Source: Coemansia sp. RSA 922 (lineage: Eukaryota; Kickxellomycota; Kickxellomycetes; Kickxellales; Kickxellaceae). Taken from it: DNA of 15,302 bases. Shown here one piece after another: positions 14,881-15,302 of this stretch. The position numbers and the translations under genes are program-made. Under the pieces are notes generated by a model, which saw only the letters and a program-made list of their open reading frames with translations, made no database searches and was not told the origin of the DNA. The stretch is taken from the NCBI GenBank assembly GCA_027577415.1, contig JANBQS010000566.1, positions 1 to 15,302 of the forward strand. Direction: 5' to 3'. Position 1 is the first letter of the stretch. Each line of letters opens with the position of its first letter.

Positions 14881-15302
14881 TCAAAACGGCGGTAATCCGT
14901 ACTTTGCCGGGTCAAACTCCAACAGCGAAACGACTCGCTCAGTGGCTCCGTGACAAGATGGCGGCGCCAAAGCATCAGCGGCAAAGCGCATGTCATGGAC
15001 CCAGATCGAGCTCATCCGAGCGCTGTTTGCCGCCTCGACTCCATTAGCAGCATCCTCAAACACCAAGCAGTCTTCCGGCTGCAAACTACCATCCAGGCGC
15101 TGCATGGCGATCTGGAAAATGTCTGGCGCCGGTTTCGCGTGCTTAACGGCGGGGTCGTCGCCACAAGTGATCTTGCCCGCGAACAGATCAAACACGGAGC
15201 CATGCCTCTCTGATTTTATAGCAAGCATGGCCTTGGAAGAGCTGGTAGCTACAGCGATCGGAATTGAATGCTTGGCCAAGTGTCGGAGCAGCTTCTCTAC
15301 GC
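14881..15302 (-). CDS. PUDP: HAD hydrolase, pseudouridine-5'-phosphatase-like, 5' end cut off
   Basis: This is the C-terminal part (about 140 codons) of a HAD-superfamily phosphatase. The frame is open to the window edge, reading EKLLRHLAKHSIPIAVATSS, so the start and the motif I nucleophile (DxDG) lie outside. Visible are motif II (VATSS), the GDDPAVKHAKPAPDIF block carrying the motif III lysine, and motif IV (CLVFEDAANGVEAA). The tail ends EFDPAKYGLPPF, as in PUDP/HDHD1. The GDDP...KPAPDIF and FEDAxNGV pattern is typical of PUDP/GS1-like enzymes, which dephosphorylate pseudouridine 5'-phosphate. Related subfamilies act on glycerol-3-phosphate or FMN, so the exact substrate is uncertain without the cap domain. 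The fragment looks intact. Confidence 0.82.
   Translation of the reverse strand, partial: VEKLLRHLAKHSIPIAVATSSSKAMLAIKSERHGSVFDLFAGKITCGDDPAVKHAKPAPDIFQIAMQRLDGSLQPEDCLVFEDAANGVEAANSARMSSIWVHDMRFAADALAPPSCHGATERVVSLLEFDPAKYGLPPF

Noticed and set aside
15277..15279. TTG as the start codon of the HAD fragment
   Set aside because: The frame continues to the window edge with conserved sequence (EKLLRHL), so the gene is truncated by the window and does not start here.

Overview
The window looks like a compact, intron-poor fungal nuclear genome. The proteins have fungal or general eukaryotic relatives (Fyv7, Nsa2, CCDC174, TAF4, a YEATS2-type protein, a 7TM-RGS receptor, a pseudouridine-phosphatase-like HAD enzyme). 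All seven complete genes read as single open frames, and about 85% of the 15.3 kb is coding. The mix of metazoan- or plant-like components (CCDC174, YEATS2 layout, an RST-like segment in TAF4, 7TM-RGS) with almost no introns suggests an early-diverging fungus, perhaps of the Kickxellomycotina type. That placement is an inference; no rRNA or marker gene is present. No tRNA, rRNA, transposon or CRISPR was seen.

Layout. 1-276 is the AT-rich 5' region of FYV7 (+, 277-816). FYV7 converges on a leucine-rich-repeat gene (-, 907-2601). Next upstream on the minus strand is NSA2 (-, 3122-3904); the interval between it and the LRR gene holds two palindromes. NSA2 shares a 275-bp divergent promoter (E-box plus CCAAT) with a CCDC174 homologue (+, 4180-4992). 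TAF4 (+, 5328-9329) and a YEATS2-type gene (+, 9516-12482) follow in tandem. Then comes a G-protein-signalling receptor with a C-terminal RGS domain (+, 13009-14772), converging on a HAD phosphatase gene cut by the right edge (-, 14881 to 15302).

Themes. Two genes serve 60S/40S ribosome assembly (NSA2, FYV7), two encode transcription cofactor subunits (TAF4 of TFIID; a YEATS2-like histone-acetylation reader), and one is linked to the exon-junction complex in animals (CCDC174). They are not an operon; each has its own promoter-like interval, usually with a pyrimidine-rich tract on the coding strand just before the start.

Most noteworthy: an RST-like domain inside a fungal TAF4; a start-stop uORF cluster that is also a candidate 5'-UTR intron ending one base before the TAF4 start; a YEATS2-type protein combining AT-hook, AHC1-like zinc finger, YEATS, zinc ribbon and possible histone fold; and a receptor-linked RGS domain split by an insertion and lacking two of the usual G-alpha-contact residues. 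I found no clear evidence of a wholly new multi-gene system.
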